In this document: positions 60,003-64,000 of the stretch, in pieces | Layout of the letters: every line of letters begins with the position of its first letter | Numbering within the stretch: position 1 is the stretch's first letter | Assembly: GCF_030811115.1 (NCBI RefSeq) | Contig: NZ_JAUSQK010000001.1 | Location: 1,612,001-1,676,000, forward strand | Source: Olsenella profusa DSM 13989 | Lineage (GTDB): Bacteria; Actinomycetota; Coriobacteriia; Coriobacteriales; Atopobiaceae | Length of the DNA stretch: 64,000 nucleotides | Direction of reading: 5' to 3' | The notes under the pieces: generated by a model | The model's input: the letters and a program-made list of their open reading frames with translations, nothing else | Databases searched by the model: none | Told to the model about the DNA's origin: nothing | Made by a program: the position numbers and the translations under genes

Positions 60003-60679
60003 GGTTGTCGTTTTCAGGGCTTGACGACCCTCTGGACATTCCACCCGGTAGGGGCACAACGCTGGAGATTGCGAACGCCGAGCTGTTCTCTCGCATATGT
60101 CTTTCCCTGAGAGAAGGTGAAGGGAGGCAGGCGCTTGAACCCTACACACTTTGGGATGACGACAAGGAACTTTCGCCAAAGGATGCGATGATCTTCATCG
60201 AGAGTCCTCTAAATCTGCCGTGGAATAGCAAGCCTCTGCTTGGGACAGTGATAAAGAGATTCCAAGCTGCATTGATGGAAGATGAGTCACTGCGCACCTC
60301 TATAGAACAGTCGGCGGCTGACATTGTCTCGAAGTACATGTCTTTGGGCATGACGATGCATGCTGAGTATGATTTTGAAATAGAATGGGACATGCAGAGA
60401 TTCGTTAAAGCGTTTGGCTTTGGCGTTGATCGCAGTTCACAGCAATCGGTCCTTGATAGCTGCATAGATTTTCTTTCGTTATCTCTTGACGCTGGTGTAA
60501 CTCAGTGCATCGTGTTTGTCAATCTCAAGACATTTCTAACGAAAAGGGGGCTGGAAGTGTTCTTCGAGCACGTCTTTTTTACGAATATTCCAGTACTTCT
60601 TCTCGAGAGATGGACGGATGATATGATTTATGATCACGAGAGTAAAAGAGTGATTGACCTGGACTTTATAGAACGTTGA
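59999..60679 (+). CDS. csn2: Csn2 spacer-acquisition protein
   Basis: 226 residues, the size of the standard Csn2 ring-forming protein. N-terminus MRLSFSGLDDPLDIPPGRGTT-like, central helical part, and VFVNLKTFLTKRGLEVFFEHVFFTNIPVLLLE, a motif region common near the Csn2 C-terminus. Csn2 encircles DNA ends during acquisition. Its presence makes the locus type II-A. ATG 59999 overlaps the cas2 stop (ATGA). Confidence 0.92.
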   Translation: MRLSFSGLDDPLDIPPGRGTTLEIANAELFSRICLSLREGEGRQALEPYTLWDDDKELSPKDAMIFIESPLNLPWNSKPLLGTVIKRFQAALMEDESLRTSIEQSAADIVSKYMSLGMTMHAEYDFEIEWDMQRFVKAFGFGVDRSSQQSVLDSCIDFLSLSLDAGVTQCIVFVNLKTFLTKRGLEVFFEHVFFTNIPVLLLERWTDDMIYDHESKRVIDLDFIER

Positions 60680-60734
60680 GTGATAGATACTAGCCAGAAG
60701 GGCCGTCCCTTGCAGAGGGGATTTCGCTTCAATA
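60680..60734 (+). promoter_or_regulatory. CRISPR leader
   Basis: A short 55-base stretch between the csn2 stop and the first repeat. The array's degenerate repeats are at the far end, so this is the leader side where new spacers enter. It probably depends on sequence within csn2 for transcription. Confidence 0.7.
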
Positions 60735-63727
60735 GTTTTGGAGCGGTGTCGTTCTGACTGGTAATCAAACCCAAAGTGCAAATCCTGCACACCCCCAGTG
60801 GTTTTGGAGCGGTGTCGTTCTGACTGGTAATCAAACTTCTTCCAGCCAGCTCATCAAGGGTCACATGTTTTGGAGCGGTGTCGTTCTGACTGGTAATCAA
60901 ACCATCGACCGCGTCCGTGAGTTCGTGGACGCGTTTTGGAGCGGTGTCGTTCTGACTGGTAATCAAACGAGGGCCCTCGGGTAGCCCGTGGCATCGGGTT
61001 TTGGAGCGGTGTCGTTCTGACTGGTAATCAAACTGACACATTCATCGGCAGGATTCCGCCAGAGTTTTGGAGCGGTGTCGTTCTGACTGGTAATCAAACT
61101 GATAGATACTGGGAAGGGCTAGACCATGGGTTTTGGAGCGGTGTCGTTCTGACTGGTAATCAAACTAGTAAGTCTGCAGGTAAGTCTACTCTCTAGTTTT
61201 GGAGCGGTGTCGTTCTGACTGGTAATCAAACTAAGTACGAGTCCCTTACGGTGGTCATCTAGTTTTGGAGCGGTGTCGTTCTGACTGGTAATCAAACCGA
61301 TGCCAACATCCCTAACAAGAGTTGGGAGTTTTGGAGCGGTGTCGTTCTGACTGGTAATCAAACTATTGAGCGCGATAGCGTGAACGGGTGCTTGTTTTGG
61401 AGCGGTGTCGTTCTGACTGGTAATCAAACGTGTACGGCGGCATTGATGTAGCCGCTTACGTTTTGGAGCGGTGTCGTTCTGACTGGTAATCAAACTAGCA
61501 TCCCGATTCTTGCGATGCTCGAACGGTTTTGGAGCGGTGTCGTTCTGACTGGTAATCAAACCGATGCCTGGCAGTGACTTCGTCCGTCTAGTTTTGGAGC
61601 GGTGTCGTTCTGACTGGTAATCAAACACGCTGCTCTTAAGCAGGAGCTTGCTCCGGTTTTGGAGCGGTGTCGTTCTGACTGGTAATCAAACTTGTCAATC
61701 AGCTCAATGATGCAAGGCTATGTTTTGGAGCGGTGTCGTTCTGACTGGTAATCAAACACATTGCGCCTAGTAGAGTAGGCACTCCCAGTTTTGGAGCGGT
61801 GTCGTTCTGACTGGTAATCAAACCAATCCGGCGTGTAACCGGAAGATAGGAGCGTTTTGGAGCGGTGTCGTTCTGACTGGTAATCAAACATTGTCTATTT
61901 TTCGACGATACAGCTTTGGGTTTTGGAGCGGTGTCGTTCTGACTGGTAATCAAACACGTATATTGCCAGAGAGTCCACGTCGACGTTTTGGAGCGGTGTC
62001 GTTCTGACTGGTAATCAAACACCAAGGACTCCGGCATCTCCTACGTGGAGGTTTTGGAGCGGTGTCGTTCTGACTGGTAATCAAACCTAGTTCGAGATGA
62101 TTCCAATGGCTTTGTGTTTTGGAGCGGTGTCGTTCTGACTGGTAATCAAACGAGCGGCGTCTCGGGTGGAAAGACCAAGGTGTTTTGGAGCGGTGTCGTT
62201 CTGACTGGTAATCAAACTGCCCCTAGAGTGACTCAGCGCCCTGTCCAGTTTTGGAGCGGTGTCGTTCTGACTGGTAATCAAACTGGTTTAGTGCCGGATA
62301 TGCTGTTGGTATGTTTTGGAGCGGTGTCGTTCTGACTGGTAATCAAACGATTCAGGAGACCATCAAGTCACAGTCCGAGTTTTGGAGCGGTGTCGTTCTG
62401 ACTGGTAATCAAACACACACCATGAGCAAGCACGACTACGAGACGTTTTGGAGCGGTGTCGTTCTGACTGGTAATCAAACCATGCTTGGGGAGAGTAGGA
62501 CTGGTATGTTGTTTTGGAGCGGTGTCGTTCTGACTGGTAATCAAACTGCACTGGCGCTGTACTTCTCATATAAGGGTTTTGGAGCGGTGTCGTTCTGACT
62601 GGTAATCAAACTATGCTTAGGAAGATACTCCTACTCAACCAGTTTTGGAGCGGTGTCGTTCTGACTGGTAATCAAACCCCAAAGGATGATGCTTCGGTCG
62701 AGGATGCGTTTTGGAGCGGTGTCGTTCTGACTGGTAATCAAACGGCACTATTACAGCACACGTCCCCATCTCAGTTTTGGAGCGGTGTCGTTCTGACTGG
62801 TAATCAAACACTCATATATTGCTCGCCGTCGGGGTTCTTGTTTTGGAGCGGTGTCGTTCTGACTGGTAATCAAACCAACCGACAGAATACGGTATACTCG
62901 CTGCTGTTTTGGAGCGGTGTCGTTCTGACTGGTAATCAAACCTGATAGGCGATTTACGAAGGCGTTGATGAGTTTTGGAGCGGTGTCGTTCTGACTGGTA
63001 ATCAAACTGCTGTGACATATGCACTCCCTAAAGATAGTTTTGGAGCGGTGTCGTTCTGACTGGTAATCAAACAGCACTGAGGTAATCAGCAGGCTCAAGG
63101 CAGTTTTGGAGCGGTGTCGTTCTGACTGGTAATCAAACATCAAGGAGGCTGGCGGCACTGCCTGGCTGTTTTGGAGCGGTGTCGTTCTGACTGGTAATCA
63201 AACGGGTCGCGTGCAGCTATGATACGGAGACGAGTTTTGGAGCGGTGTCGTTCTGACTGGTAATCAAACCCGAACGTGCTCTCCTGGCACGGGCACACGT
63301 TTTGGAGCGGTGTCGTTCTGACTGGTAATCAAACAGCCCCCATGAGAGGAGGGGCAGACATGGGGTTTTGGAGCGGTGTCGTTCTGACTGGTAATCAAAC
63401 GAATACAGCTTTGGTGACCACGACGACGGGTTTTGGAGCGGTGTCGTTCTGACTGGTAATCAAACCTGGACAATGCCCATACGCTTGCCACGCTGTTTTT
63501 GAGCGGTGTCGTTCTGACTGGTAATCAAACCGCACTCGCCTTCATTGTCCTCGACTTTGGTTTTGGAGCGGTGTCGTTCTGACTGGTAATCAAACCGGCG
63601 ACTGCCTTGGCGACCGAGGTGTCCGTTTCGGCGCGGTGTCGTTCTGACTGGTAATCAAACTACTCGGCTTCCCCACTGCACTCTACAACGCGTTTTGGAG
63701 CGGTGTCGTTCTGACTGGTAATCAAAC
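60735..63727 (+). CRISPR. Type II-A CRISPR array, 46 repeats and 45 spacers
   Basis: Repeats are 36 bp, starting GTTTTGGAGCGGTGTC and ending TGACTGGTAATCAAAC. Spacers are 29-30 bp, the last one 31 bp. I counted starts at 60735, 60801, 60867 and so on to 63692. Two repeats deviate, both at the distal end: 63495 (GTTTTTGAG) and 63625 (GTTTCGGCG). The repeat start resembles the GTTTTAGAGC of other II-A systems, and the tracrRNA anti-repeat pairs with the plus-strand transcript, so crRNAs run left to right. Confidence 0.98.
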
Positions 63728-63831
63728 GTGAGCGGCTCTATGCCCTCGTCCTCGAGCTCGGGAACGAGGTCGCGCAGCGTGCCCCTGCACGGTGCGCACC
63801 AGCTAGCATGCCAGATGGTGACCGTTGGCAT
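63728..63831 (-). pseudogene. Thioredoxin-like gene, 5' fragment cut by the CRISPR array
   Basis: ATG 63831 is preceded by a perfect AGGAGG site. The frame reads PTVTIWHASWCAPCRGTLR then DLVPELEDEGIEPLT, the first beta-alpha unit of a thioredoxin with the WCAPC redox motif, then runs directly into the last repeat and ends at a stop inside the array. The remaining 60 or so residues of a thioredoxin are missing. The array end has therefore replaced the gene's 3' part. Confidence 0.75.
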
Positions 63832-63843
63832 GAGGTCCTCCTA

Positions 63844-63930
63844 TGGTCGGGGCGGCGGGACTCGAACCCGCACGGCCGCACGGCCACGTGCTCCTGGGGC
63901 AGGCGCGTATGCCAGTTTCGCCACGCCCCG
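63844..63930 (-). tRNA. tRNA-Leu (CAG), possibly degenerate
   Basis: 87 nt. Acceptor CGGGGCG/CGCCCCG, A73 and encoded CCA. A long variable arm (GGCC-GTGC-GGCC) and D arm GCG-AAACTGGCATA-CGC fit tRNA-Leu. The anticodon arm CCTGC-CCCAGGA-GCACG gives CAG, with C at position 33 and one C-C mismatch in the stem. T arm GCGGG-TTCGAGT-CCCGC is normal. Confidence 0.8.
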
Positions 63931-64000
63931 AAATCGGGTATACTGCCAATGACGCCGAACTCCACCCGGGTTGACTAGTGCCGGGGCAGAGAATCGGCGT
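63931..64000. other. Window end
   Basis: Upstream region of the minus-strand tRNA-Leu; TATACC lies 7 bases before the tRNA as a possible -10. Nothing else is supported. Confidence 0.3.

Noticed and set aside
60634-63491. Several reading frames running through the CRISPR array on both strands
   Set aside because: They consist of translated repeats (e.g. FWSGVVLTGNQT, DYQSERHRSKT) and spacers, so they are artefacts.
63738-63965. 75-codon minus-strand frame and 74-codon plus-strand frame over the window end
   Set aside because: They are translations across the tRNA-Leu and the thioredoxin fragment in wrong frames.

Overview
The window reads as a chromosomal segment of a high-GC, Gram-positive anaerobe, most likely class Coriobacteriia (Olsenella/Atopobium-like Atopobiaceae). 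This is inferred from codon usage, Shine-Dalgarno starts, LPXTG/sortase surface proteins, an LXG toxin, a split SUF operon, a CstA carrier and a type II-A CRISPR-Cas system. No 16S or other decisive marker is present.

Layout. 0-10 kb is housekeeping: a partial class II glutamine amidotransferase, cysK behind a cysteine-rich leader peptide and terminator, a CPBP protease, a MarR regulator, a nucleoid-associated protein, yaaA, and sufS-sufU-rrf2. 10.4-15.9 kb is a three-level nest: a decayed IS30-like gene interrupted by an IS21-like element, itself interrupted by an IS3-like element. 16-24 kb holds a metal P-type ATPase behind a metal-sensor-like operator, sufCBD, a HAD phosphatase and a BASS-type transporter. 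24-31.4 kb is a type VII-like toxin module: LXG-RHS-DUF4474 toxin, two tandem lipoproteins (candidate immunity) and two small partner proteins. 31.4-37 kb has a polar amino-acid ABC transporter, a sortase and its LPXTG surface protein. 37.4-43.6 kb has tRNA-His, tRNA-Lys, cstA and a MoxR/VWA operon.

43.7-54.0 kb is a sigma/anti-sigma operon destroyed by about 8.9 kb of insertion sequences: the sigma gene's 3' part is at 44.6-44.9 kb and its 5' part at 53.8-54.0 kb. In between lie one IS21-like element carrying two IS3-like copies, a second truncated IS21-like element and a fragment of a third. All three IS3-like copies in the window are 1658 bp, encode the same protein, and sit at the same spot in IS21 terminal repeats (NTT followed by TGAGC).

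54.4-63.7 kb is a complete type II-A CRISPR-Cas locus of visibly lower GC: a divergent tracrRNA, cas9, cas1, cas2, csn2 and an array of 46 repeats and 45 spacers. The array's distal end cuts into a thioredoxin-like gene whose first 34 codons survive, next to a tRNA-Leu.

Most notable: the cysteine-codon attenuator before cysK, the site-specific IS3-into-IS21 insertion pattern, the LXG-RHS module, a 170-bp inverted-repeat element whose two copies keep their arms complementary despite sequence changes, and the array/thioredoxin junction.
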